Positions 25,568 through 34,517 of a DNA stretch of 64,000 nucleotides are shown in pieces. The notes beneath the pieces are model-generated. The model ran no database searches. It was not told the DNA's origin and was given only the letters and a program-made list of their open reading frames with translations. The position numbers and the translations under genes were made by a program. Within the stretch, counting starts at the first letter, position 1; each line of letters starts with the position of its first letter. Source of the DNA: Bacteroidota bacterium (GTDB taxonomy: Bacteria; Bacteroidota; JABWAT01); the NCBI GenBank assembly GCA_023151185.1, contig JAKLJL010000003.1, positions 186,001-250,000 of the forward strand, given 5' to 3'.

Positions 25568-26110
25568 ATGCTTGATACCCTCATTACCTCCAAAACACGG
25601 GTAAAACTTCTTCTGAAGTTTTTCCTGAATGCCGAAACCAGGGCCTACCTGCGCGGTCTGGAGGACGAACTGGGTGAAAACAGCAATGCCCTCCGGCTGG
25701 AACTGAACCGTCTTTCCAAAGCCGGTCTCCTCGAAAGCTCCACAGAAGGCCGTCAGAAATTCTACCATGCCAACCAGAATCACCCGTTATTTCCCGAATT
25801 GCATTCGGTCGTCCGGAAATATCTGGGAATTGATCAGGTGATTGAATCAGTCCTTAAAAATCTCGGAAATGTCGAATTTGCCTTTGTGACGGGTGATTAT
25901 GCCCGGGGTAAAGATTCGGGCATTATTGATCTGACTCTGGTGGGTGAAGTCAACCGGGAGTATCTGGCCCATCTGGTCGCCAAAACCGAAAAACTGATCA
26001 AGCGGAAAGTAAGAACCCTGGTGCTTTCGAATGAGGAATACAGCCAGCTTGCCGGCACACTTCAGATGGAAAAGGCCATTGTCGTCTGGAAAAAAGAAGA
26101 AGAAAATTAA
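25568..26110 (+). CDS. Winged-helix regulator fused to a nucleotidyltransferase-like domain
   Basis: A 180-residue protein. Residues 1-80 are an ArsR-like winged helix (ITSKTRVKLLLKFFLNAETRAYL, helix ENSNALRLELNRLSKAGLL, wing GRQKFYHANQNHPLFPEL). Residues 95-175 resemble a minimal nucleotidyltransferase (VTGDYARGKDSGIIDLTLVG compared with GSxARG..SDIDL), but Ser of GS is Asp and one catalytic acidic residue seems missing, so it probably binds a ligand rather than catalyses. It stands first in the polysaccharide locus, behind an operator-like palindrome, and is the obvious candidate for locus control. No ribosome site is visible. Confidence 0.7.
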   Translation: MLDTLITSKTRVKLLLKFFLNAETRAYLRGLEDELGENSNALRLELNRLSKAGLLESSTEGRQKFYHANQNHPLFPELHSVVRKYLGIDQVIESVLKNLGNVEFAFVTGDYARGKDSGIIDLTLVGEVNREYLAHLVAKTEKLIKRKVRTLVLSNEEYSQLAGTLQMEKAIVVWKKEEEN

Positions 26111-26137
26111 CCCGTTAGCTTCGGGTGGCAATTTCTG

Positions 26138-26154
26138 CCGGATCCCGGATCCGG
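26138..26154. promoter_or_regulatory. Perfect 8-1-8 palindrome upstream of wzm
   Basis: CCGGATCC, C, GGATCCGG, in the 120-bp gap between the regulator and wzm. No T run follows, so an attenuator or a protein-binding site is more likely than a simple terminator. Confidence 0.35.
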
Positions 26155-26230
26155 TAGAGAGCAACCTGAAATCAACCTGACAGAACATTTTTTTAAACCT
26201 GAAAATCACCGCAAAAAAAAAACTGACTTT

Positions 26231-27046
26231 ATGCCCAAAATTATTATTGATGCCTCGACAAAAGGTCTGAATCTTAATCTGAAAGAACTCTATGCCTATA
26301 AAGACCTGCTGTTTACGCTGGCCTACCGGGATCTGAGAGTCCGGTATGCCCAAACGGTTCTGGGGTTTTTGTGGGCAGGACTTCAGCCCCTGGCAACGCT
26401 GGTTATTTTCACACTGGTTTTCGGACGGGTTGCAAAAGTGGATACCGGCTCAATTCCTTACCCGCTGTTTGCCCTTGCCGGGATGAGTGCCTGGACCTAT
26501 TTTGCGTTTGTTATGAATCAGGCCGGAACATCAGTCATCGGTGCCCGTGGGATGATTACCAAAATTTACTTTCCAAGACTGATTATCCCGCTGTCAAAAT
26601 CCATTGTTGGTCTGGTCGATTTTTTCGTCACCTTCTCCTTCCTGCTGATTCTGATGACCTATTACGGGATCTGGCCAACGGTAAATGTGGTTTTTTTCCC
26701 GTTCTTTCTTTTTCTGTCCCTGCTTTCGGGGCTGACGGTCGGAATCTGGCTCAGTGCCCTCACCGTCCGGTTCAGAGATTTCCAGCATATTGTATCCTAC
26801 ATCAGTCAGTTGGGTATTTACCTGACTCCCATTGCCTACCCGGCCAGCCTGGTTCCCGATCATTTACGGGTTTTATTTTTTTTGAACCCGATGGCAGGGG
26901 TGATTGAAGGTTTCCGGTGGTCACTGATCGGAACGGAAGCACCCGATCCGCTGATGTTTCTGTCTGCAGGCCTGATGGTTGTTCTGTTTATCACCGGTCT
27001 GTATTATTTCAGAAAAACAGAAAAAACAATGGCAGACATCGTATGA
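26231..27046 (+). CDS. wzm: Polysaccharide ABC exporter permease Wzm
   Basis: The membrane subunit of the ABC-2 exporter that moves lipid-linked polysaccharide across the inner membrane. The 271-residue protein has about six membrane spans and family motifs LAYRDLRVRYAQTVLGFLWAG near the N-terminus and LTPIAYP with a LNPMAG segment toward the C-terminus. Its partner ATPase Wzt is at 30952, separated by three genes. Overlaps the next gene by four bases. Confidence 0.93.
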   Translation: MPKIIIDASTKGLNLNLKELYAYKDLLFTLAYRDLRVRYAQTVLGFLWAGLQPLATLVIFTLVFGRVAKVDTGSIPYPLFALAGMSAWTYFAFVMNQAGTSVIGARGMITKIYFPRLIIPLSKSIVGLVDFFVTFSFLLILMTYYGIWPTVNVVFFPFFLFLSLLSGLTVGIWLSALTVRFRDFQHIVSYISQLGIYLTPIAYPASLVPDHLRVLFFLNPMAGVIEGFRWSLIGTEAPDPLMFLSAGLMVVLFITGLYYFRKTEKTMADIV

Positions 27047-28461
27047 AAAAAATCGCCGTTATCGGTGCCGGGCCGGCAGGAATTACTGCCGCCTACGAAC
27101 TTTCGAAAGCCGGACTTGAGGTTCATGTTTATGAGGCGGGTGATCAGGTAGGCGGGCTTGCAAGAACCATTGACCTTTGGGGACAGCGGGTGGATATTGG
27201 TCCGCACCGGTTTTTCAGCAATGATCCGCGGATCAATCTGCTCTGGCTCGAAGTTATCGGGCAGGATTATGAAATGGTGGACCGTCTTACCCGGATTTAT
27301 TACAAAGGTAAGTTTTTCCACTACCCGCTCAGGGTGTTTAATGCACTTAAAAATCTGGGTATTTTTGAAGCTGCGCGGTGCATGGTCAGCTATGGACTGG
27401 AGCGGATGAAGCCCGCGAAGCCGGCAGTTTCTTTTGAGGATTGGGTCACCAGCCGGTTCGGCAAGCGCCTTTTCCAGATCTTTTTCAAAACCTATACCGA
27501 AAAACTCTGGGGAATTCCCTGTTCTGAACTGGATCCGGAATTTGCCGTTCAGCGAATAAAAAAACTCTCCCTTTGGGAAGCTGTAAAAAATGCCCTTTCC
27601 GGTGGCCGGGGAAACAAACATAAAACACTGGTCGATCAGTTTGCTTACCCTAAAGCAGGCACCGGGATTGTCTACCGGAGAATGGCGGAGGCTGTTCAGG
27701 CCCGTGGCGGAAAGGTCCACCTGAATTCACCCGTAAAAAAAGTGATTCAAACCGGCCAGACAGCAACCGGGATCCTGCTTGCAGACGGAACGGATCTCCA
27801 GTTTGATCATATTATTTCTACCATGCCGATCTCTCTGATGGTAAGTCAGCTGGATTCTGCTCCTGAAACCGTTAGGGAAAGTGCCCTGAAGCTCAGGTTC
27901 AGGAATACCATCCTGGTCTATCTGGAAATTGGCGGTCAAAACCTCTTCCCGGATAACTGGCTGTATGTTCATGCCTCAGAATTGAAAACCGGGCGGATCA
28001 CCAATTTCCGGAACTGGGTTCCTGAAATCATCAACGGTAAGGACTCAACCATTCTGGTTCTGGAATATTGGTGCTATGATGAAGATCCGGAATGGAAGGC
28101 CGAGGATGAGTACCTGATCGGTCTCGCTGAAAAAGAAATCGGATTAACAGGGTTAACTGACGGGTATCCGGTCTTAAACGGAAAAGTGGTCAGGCTTCAC
28201 AGGTGTTATCCGGTTTACTCGACCGGTTATAAGGAAATCCTGACTCCGGTGACTGATTATTTAAAAACCGTTCCAGGACTGACAGTTATCGGCCGTTACG
28301 GTTCGTTCAAATATAATAACCAGGACCACAGTATTCTTATGGGTATGCTGGCTGCTGAAAACATTGCCAAAAATACTACTCACGATCTCTGGCAGATTAA
28401 CACAGATTATGAGTACCAGGAGTCGGCTGTCATCACCAAAACCGGGCTGGTAAGGCAGTGA
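27043..28461 (+). CDS. FAD-dependent amine-oxidase-fold protein (UDP-galactopyranose mutase/protoporphyrinogen oxidase-like)
   Basis: The ATG at 27043, inside the wzm stop (ATGA), gives 472 residues beginning MKKIAVIGAGPAGITAAYELSKAG, a dinucleotide-binding fingerprint. EVHVYEAGDQVGGLARTI and the C-terminal TVIGRYGSFKYNNQDHSILMG complete the FAD site. Relatives are common in O-antigen loci and are annotated loosely as mutases or oxidoreductases. The sugar substrate cannot be deduced; it may rearrange or oxidise a nucleotide sugar or lipid-linked sugar. A longer frame from 26917 overlaps wzm and is rejected. Confidence 0.8.
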   Translation: MKKIAVIGAGPAGITAAYELSKAGLEVHVYEAGDQVGGLARTIDLWGQRVDIGPHRFFSNDPRINLLWLEVIGQDYEMVDRLTRIYYKGKFFHYPLRVFNALKNLGIFEAARCMVSYGLERMKPAKPAVSFEDWVTSRFGKRLFQIFFKTYTEKLWGIPCSELDPEFAVQRIKKLSLWEAVKNALSGGRGNKHKTLVDQFAYPKAGTGIVYRRMAEAVQARGGKVHLNSPVKKVIQTGQTATGILLADGTDLQFDHIISTMPISLMVSQLDSAPETVRESALKLRFRNTILVYLEIGGQNLFPDNWLYVHASELKTGRITNFRNWVPEIINGKDSTILVLEYWCYDEDPEWKAEDEYLIGLAEKEIGLTGLTDGYPVLNGKVVRLHRCYPVYSTGYKEILTPVTDYLKTVPGLTVIGRYGSFKYNNQDHSILMGMLAAENIAKNTTHDLWQINTDYEYQESAVITKTGLVRQ

Positions 28462-29978
28462 AATCAGTCCTTTCCAGATGCCTGCCTTACCTCGGAATTG
28501 CTCTTCTTGGCCTTTGGTCCTTCCCGGGTAATTTTACCTCCTCGGATGGTGAAGACCGGTACCGGGTTGGCCATGCGATCCTGACTCAGGGGCTGCCGGA
28601 TGTTTCGGGTTATGGTGATTCGGTCAACCGGTCAGAGTTCAGAGATGACCAGGGTACTTTCAGATCTTACTTCGGTCTGGGGCAGAGTCTTTTGTTTATT
28701 CCAATGGATCTTCCCGGAACCCTTTTGACCGGAATTCTGGATCTGGACCCTGCCGTTGAGTTCAAGATGAAAATGGGAATAACAGCCGCTATTCATCTGG
28801 TGGTCATTCTGTGGCTCCTGTTCTGGGCAGTCCGAAAAATATCACGTGAGCTGGAGTTGCCTGAACCGGTTTCTCTCTTTGCAGCTGTAACAGCAGTATT
28901 CGGGACTTTGAACTGGAGTCTTGCACGGGCCGGGCAGGAAGAGCCCTGGCTTGCAATGCTTCTGATCCTTGCACTTGGTTCGGGTCTCCGGTTTCAGCGG
29001 GAAGGGCGTTCGGTGAACCTGGCTAAAATGACTGCTTTTTTAAGCGCAGGACTTCTGTTCCGTCCTTCATTTCTGACTGTAGTTTTAATAGGTGCAGTCT
29101 GGAGTTTTTATCTCATCCGGGCATCAGACAGACAACTGGCAGTCAGGCTTTTTTCCTGGTGGAGCCTTGCAGCAGTGTGTATCGGCACCAGTTACTTTTT
29201 CTGGAACCTGTACCGCACAGGAAACGGTCTGAATTTTGGATACGGGCAGGCGGGAGGTACTTTCACCGGCAGCTTTATAAACGGGTTTATTCAGCCGGTA
29301 GTTGGTACAGACAAAGGGGTGATCTGGACAACCCCCTGGGTTCTTCCGGGAACGATTCTGGTAATTGCACTGTGGCGGCGCCTTTCTGAACCGGTAAAAA
29401 CGGCCGGTCTCCTGTTTTTGATTCTGCTGACAGCCAATCTTCTGTTTCACTCTACCTGGTTTCTCTGGGCCGGTGATAATACGTATGGAGCCCGGTTTCA
29501 GGCCCATCTGTTCCCGGTTGCTGCCATTCTTTTCTGGGCCGCATTTGACCGGGCTTTGCCGGCTGCGAGGCAGGTTGTTATGAAAGGGGTTGTGGCTCTG
29601 ATTGTAATTCTGCAAATTCCATCAATCACCTTCTGGGAAACACTGGAATATCTGCAATGTGAACGGGGCGGCTGGACGGAACTCTCAGAAAACGGCAGCC
29701 CGACAGGAGCCTTAGGCCAGATTTCCATGCGGTATCAGAATATTGTGTCAAAAGCTGCGACCGGCCAGGTTTTTCAGTTCAGTCCGCCGGGCAAGCCGGA
29801 GCCGGTATTGTCCGATTATGCTGCAACCTGGAATTTCTGGCCCTGGACGGTTTCTTCCTGCATCCCGGAATCAGCCTGGACTCCGTTGTTTCTGTCCTGG
29901 ATGTCACTGCCGGCCTTCTCATTTATCCTGATTTTTAACCGGTCAGGAAAAACCCTGAATAAAACTAAAGGAGCCTAG
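28458..29978 (+). CDS. Polytopic membrane protein, GT-C/glycosyltransferase 39-like
   Basis: A 506-residue protein with about ten membrane spans. The N-terminal periplasmic loop contains SSDGEDRYRVGHAI, a DGE/D motif position reminiscent of GT-C enzymes that use polyprenyl-phosphate sugars. It starts at GTG within the stop of the previous gene (GTGA). It probably adds a sugar in the periplasm or acts on the lipid carrier. Exact family is uncertain. Confidence 0.6.
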   Translation: MKSVLSRCLPYLGIALLGLWSFPGNFTSSDGEDRYRVGHAILTQGLPDVSGYGDSVNRSEFRDDQGTFRSYFGLGQSLLFIPMDLPGTLLTGILDLDPAVEFKMKMGITAAIHLVVILWLLFWAVRKISRELELPEPVSLFAAVTAVFGTLNWSLARAGQEEPWLAMLLILALGSGLRFQREGRSVNLAKMTAFLSAGLLFRPSFLTVVLIGAVWSFYLIRASDRQLAVRLFSWWSLAAVCIGTSYFFWNLYRTGNGLNFGYGQAGGTFTGSFINGFIQPVVGTDKGVIWTTPWVLPGTILVIALWRRLSEPVKTAGLLFLILLTANLLFHSTWFLWAGDNTYGARFQAHLFPVAAILFWAAFDRALPAARQVVMKGVVALIVILQIPSITFWETLEYLQCERGGWTELSENGSPTGALGQISMRYQNIVSKAATGQVFQFSPPGKPEPVLSDYAATWNFWPWTVSSCIPESAWTPLFLSWMSLPAFSFILIFNRSGKTLNKTKGA

Positions 29979-29980
29979 AT

Positions 29981-30946
29981 ATGATCGTTAAAGCTGCAGT
30001 CCTGCTGGGTACTTTTTTCATTACCGCCTTGATTCAATCCTGCTCGCCTGATGAGGACGGAGGGGGCGGGGGAACTGATCCGGATCTCAGAATTCCGGTT
30101 AAAAAAGTGCTGAAATATGCCACCCGGACTGATCAGGATTCTTTGCTGATGGTGACAACGGCTGATTCCATTTTTAAAATCGGAGTCTCCGGTTCAGGAC
30201 GTGCTTACACAGGACCCAATCCGTTTGGATTTACTTACTTCTCGACTGATAACCACTCGATTGTGATGGTAAATCCGGGTGGATATCTGCTCAGGGTCAA
30301 TTCGGATTTATCCGGCGTCCAGCGGAACTTTACTTCAACCCACTCTAAAGACTACCGGTTGCATCATTTTATAACCAGCAGTTCAATAACCCTGCTGGGC
30401 TATGACTGTCTGAATATTGACTACAATTTTACCGCCTCGACCCCGGGGTATCCTGCAAAAATCACAACACCCGGTCAAACCGGCAATGCAGACGTTCTGG
30501 GATTCGCCTTCGGATCGGGTGAGGACTATATCTATTATGGCCAGAACGGGGGGTATTACATTGCCAAAGGCACCTTTGCTGATGGGTTTAACAAGGTCGT
30601 AACGGTAACGAAAAAGACCGCACCTTATCTGGTTAAAACTACGAACGCCCTGCTTTTGGGAAATACCGTGATTGCCGGTACTTCGGTCTTCACCCAAACT
30701 CTGCTTCAACCTGGTGAATCGTTCATTTCGGGGAGCATCCTGACAAAAAGTGGTGATGTTTCGGTTCTGGTCGAAAGCGGCTCCGAAATTTTTATCAAAC
30801 TGGTTCAGGAAACCTCGAGTGCTGTTTCGCTGAGCAGTCCCAAATTCACCCTGAATAAAAGTAATTATGCCTTTCTTTCCTGGAATGGCACCGATGTTAT
30901 TTACCAGGACAAATCAAGTTTAAATCTGATCATCAAAAAACTCTGA
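29981..30946 (+). CDS. Lipoprotein with acidic export signal, function unknown
   Basis: A 321-residue lipoprotein (ALIQSC). The residues after the cysteine, SPDEDGG followed by a glycine run, resemble the acidic lipoprotein export signal that directs Bacteroidetes lipoproteins to the cell surface. The rest is predicted beta-rich, with repeated short strand patterns consistent with a propeller, and no recognised motif. It sits two bases after the GT-C gene and five bases before wzt, so it is inside the exporter operon. A surface anchor or polysaccharide-binding role is possible but unproven. Confidence 0.6.
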   Translation: MIVKAAVLLGTFFITALIQSCSPDEDGGGGGTDPDLRIPVKKVLKYATRTDQDSLLMVTTADSIFKIGVSGSGRAYTGPNPFGFTYFSTDNHSIVMVNPGGYLLRVNSDLSGVQRNFTSTHSKDYRLHHFITSSSITLLGYDCLNIDYNFTASTPGYPAKITTPGQTGNADVLGFAFGSGEDYIYYGQNGGYYIAKGTFADGFNKVVTVTKKTAPYLVKTTNALLLGNTVIAGTSVFTQTLLQPGESFISGSILTKSGDVSVLVESGSEIFIKLVQETSSAVSLSSPKFTLNKSNYAFLSWNGTDVIYQDKSSLNLIIKKL

Positions 30947-30951
30947 GACTT

Positions 30952-32208
30952 ATGTCGGATATCGCAGTTAAAATCGAAAACCTGTCCAAGCTTTACCATA
31001 TCGGAGAGGCCGCATCCGGATCTCTGGCCGAAACCATTTCCGGTAAATTTAAAAAGGTTTTCCGGACCACCGCCCGGCAGAATGACCCCACTGAATTCTG
31101 GGCACTCAAAGATGTCTCCTTCGAGATAAAACGGGGTGAAGTCGTTGGGGTTATTGGAAAAAATGGAGCCGGGAAAAGCACTCTTCTGAAAATATTGAGC
31201 AGGATAACCGAGCCTACTACCGGAAAAATTGAAATTAATGGGAGAGTTGGCTCTTTACTTGAAGTAGGTACCGGTTTTCACCCCGAACTGACGGGCCGCG
31301 AAAATATTTACCTCAACGGCGCCATTCTGGGAATGGCCCGCGCTGAAATTAAATCCAAATTCGATGAAATTGTTGATTTCTCCGGGATCGAAAAGTTTAT
31401 TGATACACCGGTAAAACGATATTCCTCGGGAATGTATGTACGGCTGGCTTTTTCAGTTGCAGCCCACCTGGAACCGGAAATTCTGATCATTGATGAAGTT
31501 CTGGCAGTTGGAGATGCTGAATTTCAAAAGAAGAGCCTGGGCAAAATGCAGGATGTCGCTGGTCATGGCAGAACTGTAATATTTGTAAGCCATAATATGA
31601 GCGCTGTTAAAAAGCTTTGCAGCAAAGGAATAGTACTAATAAACGGATCTTTATCTTATGCTGGAACCAGCGAAGAGGCTGCAAATTATTATTTTTCAAA
31701 TAATAATGCATTGCATTTAGTTAGTATTAAAAACAGAAAAGATATAAAGGGTGACCAGAGTATTCTTGTTGAAAATATTGAAATTCTAAACAACAGAAAT
31801 AACCCGGTAGGTGAACTGATTGTTGGAGAATCGTGCAAGATAAAATTTAGTTTTTCATTAAGAGAAGAAATCCAAATGGAAAAATTGTTTTTTGCGATTC
31901 AAATTTATGACATAAATGAGAAGTTACAAACAACTATTGCAAGTGATGAATTGGGGATAAATTTCCCTGATTTGGCGAAAAATGGGCAATTTGTTATTGA
32001 AATCGACAGATTAAATTTAAGGGCCGGGGATTATTATATAAATTATATGATCAGTAAAAAAGTTTCTAATGCAACCCCCCATGTAATAATTAATCATCTG
32101 CAGCACGCAAAGGCTTTTCACGTAATGACTTCAGATTTTTATAATAGTGGAGTTCTGCTTCGGTCAGCAGGATATCTTCAGGATGCAAGGATTTATACTG
32201 AAAGATGA
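30952..32208 (+). CDS. wzt: Polysaccharide ABC exporter ATPase Wzt with C-terminal substrate-binding domain
   Basis: The ATPase partner of Wzm. Walker A GKNGAGKST is at 69-77, the signature YSSGM at 157-161, Walker B ILIIDE at 177-182 and the switch histidine at 214. Residues from about 255 to 418 form the extra C-terminal domain that in Wzt proteins recognises the non-reducing end of the finished chain. The DNA encoding residues beyond about 210 changes abruptly to AT-rich with few CCGG words, so the specificity domain appears to have been exchanged. Overlaps the next gene by four bases. Confidence 0.93.
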   Translation: MSDIAVKIENLSKLYHIGEAASGSLAETISGKFKKVFRTTARQNDPTEFWALKDVSFEIKRGEVVGVIGKNGAGKSTLLKILSRITEPTTGKIEINGRVGSLLEVGTGFHPELTGRENIYLNGAILGMARAEIKSKFDEIVDFSGIEKFIDTPVKRYSSGMYVRLAFSVAAHLEPEILIIDEVLAVGDAEFQKKSLGKMQDVAGHGRTVIFVSHNMSAVKKLCSKGIVLINGSLSYAGTSEEAANYYFSNNNALHLVSIKNRKDIKGDQSILVENIEILNNRNNPVGELIVGESCKIKFSFSLREEIQMEKLFFAIQIYDINEKLQTTIASDELGINFPDLAKNGQFVIEIDRLNLRAGDYYINYMISKKVSNATPHVIINHLQHAKAFHVMTSDFYNSGVLLRSAGYLQDARIYTER

Positions 32209-32843
32209 GGATTCTTGTTTTAACCGATTCCCTTGGACTCCCAAGATCTTTTCCGGCAGTTGTCAAAGTTGAAAATACTTGGGTGAATCAATTAACACAA
32301 CACCATGAGGTAGTTGCATTTTCTTATGGCGGTGGAACCATTGATCAATTGTTTTCTCAGGTTGAATATTTGAAATTATACAATCCAGATTTTGTTCTTA
32401 TTCAGGCTGGGATTGTAGATTGTGCCCCCAGAGCTTTAAGCAAAATAGAGAATATTATTATAAATAATTACAATATAACTAAACGAATATTTTCAAAGAT
32501 ATTTTCCGAAAGTGATCTTGTAGCCTTAAGGCGAGTAAGAAAAAAGACATATACGCCACTAAACAAATTTGAGTATTTTGTTGATAGATTTATTCAGCAA
32601 TTTGGAAGCAGACTATATTGGATAGGAATTCTGCCTCCGTTACAAGGTTATGAAAAAAAAGTCCCCGGGATAACAAAGAATGTAGCCCAGTATAACCGTT
32701 TACTTGAGGTAAAATTGGGGTCGAGGTTTATTTCAACCAATAATTTCACCAAGAATGATATAATGACTGATTTCATTCACCTGACTGAGAAGGGAAATGG
32801 AAATCTTGTAAAATTAATTTTAGAGAGATTAAATGTAAAATGA
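32205..32843 (+). CDS. SGNH-hydrolase-like protein
   Basis: A 212-residue cytosolic protein of likely SGNH/GDSL fold: LTDSLG near residue 8 (serine position), IQAGIVD as block III and DFIHLT near the C-terminus (Asp/His pair). These enzymes esterify or de-esterify sugars. It is very AT-rich, overlaps wzt and the next gene by four bases, and clearly belongs to the imported module. Possible role: acyl removal or transfer on a nonulosonic acid precursor. Assignment by motif only. Confidence 0.65.
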   Translation: MRILVLTDSLGLPRSFPAVVKVENTWVNQLTQHHEVVAFSYGGGTIDQLFSQVEYLKLYNPDFVLIQAGIVDCAPRALSKIENIIINNYNITKRIFSKIFSESDLVALRRVRKKTYTPLNKFEYFVDRFIQQFGSRLYWIGILPPLQGYEKKVPGITKNVAQYNRLLEVKLGSRFISTNNFTKNDIMTDFIHLTEKGNGNLVKLILERLNVK

Positions 32844-34516
32844 AAATCATTGCAGAAAGTGCTTTCAATCATCAGGGGAACCTGGACTATTTATTAAAAC
32901 TCGCTTCCGCAGCAAAAACGGCAGGTGCTGATTATTTTACTGTTCAGATTTATAGCACTGACTTTTTTTGTGACAGGGCCTATTCCAAATACGAGATCTG
33001 CAAGGAAACCGAACATTCCGCTGAACACTGGTCTGATTTGTACCGTCACTGCCAGTCCATTGGAATGGAACTGATTCCCTGCGTTCTGGACAACTGGGCA
33101 CTGGATCTTATTGGAACCTGGAAATTCGATTTCATTAAATTGCATGCTACCGACCTTCTGAATATTCCCTTTCTCTTAGCCATAAAGGAGAAAAAATACC
33201 CTGTAATTTTTGAAACACAATGTGCAACGAAAAAGGATATCAATGAAGCACTGTCAATCCTTGGAGATCAGGTTTCAGTATTGTTTCATGGATTTAGCAA
33301 CTATCCGACCGAATATGATGATCTGAATCTTGATGCACTTGATTACCTGAAACTGGAATGGGAGAAACCAACCGGTTTTGCAGATCATACTCAGGATACC
33401 CTTGGTGTTCCTGTTATGCTATTAGCAAAGGGTACTGATTTTATTGAAAAACACATCACGATTTCCAGAAATGACCGTCAATACGACTGGCAGGTTAGCC
33501 TGGAACCGCATGAATTTGCTGTTATGGTGAACAACATCCGTCAATACTCCAAAACCCTCGGTTCAGGATATAAGCATCCTGTACAAAATGAAATGCCATT
33601 TAGAACAGTGATGTATAAAAAGTTTACGGGGGATATTCAAGCCCCTGTTGTTGTAAGAAGCAACACAGGGGCTGATTATTATGACTGGAAATACAGAAAT
33701 TATGATAAAAGCAAAGTTGTCGGAGCTGTTATTGCCCGGCTTAAGAGCCAAAGACTGAAACAAAAAGTCTTTCTTCCACTTTGTAATGATTTGATGGTAT
33801 TCGATATGATATCGAGAGTAAAAACATCAAAAAAACTTTCAGGAATTGTTTTGGCAAGTTCCTGGCTTGATGAAGATAAACCATTACTTTCTGAAGGAGA
33901 AAAACGGGGTATTTCAACTTACGGTGGTGACCCTCTTTCTGTTGTGGAAAGATTAATTTCAGTCGCTGAATCCAATCAGGCCTGGGGTGTTTTCAGGATT
34001 ACAGGGGATAACCCTTTGACTGATCCGGTGATTATTGATCACATGATCGACCTTTTTACTGAAAATAAATTGGATTACGTTAGGGCCAATAATTTGCCTT
34101 TCGGGATAACTGCGGAATTGTTTTCTGTGAAATATTTAATTGATCTTTATACCAAAATGCTAAATCCTTTGCAATCAGAATACCTGACCTGGTTTGTTTT
34201 ATTGGATAAGGAAGGGCGAAAGGGAGCAATTGATTTTAATTCTGATCTTCCGTCTCTTTTCAAAGTGAACTATTCGGTTGATTATGAAACAGAATACACC
34301 CGGGTTAAACGATTAATTTCAAAAACAGGTAAACAGGATTTTTCTGCCATTTCACTGAAGGATATCATTGAGAATTCTGAATTTGATAATCTGATGGATA
34401 CTGAGTCCGAAATAAAACTGCCAGGTCAAACCAAAATGAAGTACATGGATTTTATAAGTGAACTAAAATCAATGAGCTATATTATCAGGAAACCCCTATC
34501 TCTGGGAGATTTATAA
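32840..34516 (+). CDS. Fusion: NeuB-like nonulosonate synthase plus SpsF-like cytidylyltransferase
   Basis: A 558-residue two-domain protein. Residues 1-255 are a NeuB-type TIM barrel (GFADHT, IEKHITI metal-site segments; ETQCAT). It has no C-terminal SAF (antifreeze-like) domain. Residues 292-505 are an SpsF/NeuA-like nucleotidyltransferase (VVGAVIARLKSQRLKQK replacing ARMGSTRLPGK, and TGDNPLTDP). One protein could thus condense PEP with an aldose and activate the product with CMP. The Lys and Arg spacing in the nucleotide loop is unusual. The order of synthase before activating domain is rare. Lower GC than the locus average. Confidence 0.8.
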   Translation: MKIIAESAFNHQGNLDYLLKLASAAKTAGADYFTVQIYSTDFFCDRAYSKYEICKETEHSAEHWSDLYRHCQSIGMELIPCVLDNWALDLIGTWKFDFIKLHATDLLNIPFLLAIKEKKYPVIFETQCATKKDINEALSILGDQVSVLFHGFSNYPTEYDDLNLDALDYLKLEWEKPTGFADHTQDTLGVPVMLLAKGTDFIEKHITISRNDRQYDWQVSLEPHEFAVMVNNIRQYSKTLGSGYKHPVQNEMPFRTVMYKKFTGDIQAPVVVRSNTGADYYDWKYRNYDKSKVVGAVIARLKSQRLKQKVFLPLCNDLMVFDMISRVKTSKKLSGIVLASSWLDEDKPLLSEGEKRGISTYGGDPLSVVERLISVAESNQAWGVFRITGDNPLTDPVIIDHMIDLFTENKLDYVRANNLPFGITAELFSVKYLIDLYTKMLNPLQSEYLTWFVLLDKEGRKGAIDFNSDLPSLFKVNYSVDYETEYTRVKRLISKTGKQDFSAISLKDIIENSEFDNLMDTESEIKLPGQTKMKYMDFISELKSMSYIIRKPLSLGDL

Positions 34517-34517
34517 A

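Noticed and set aside
26111-26230. JUMPstart/ops element upstream of the polysaccharide operon
   Set aside because: No GGCGGTAG-like word in the gap; RfaH-type control is not supported.
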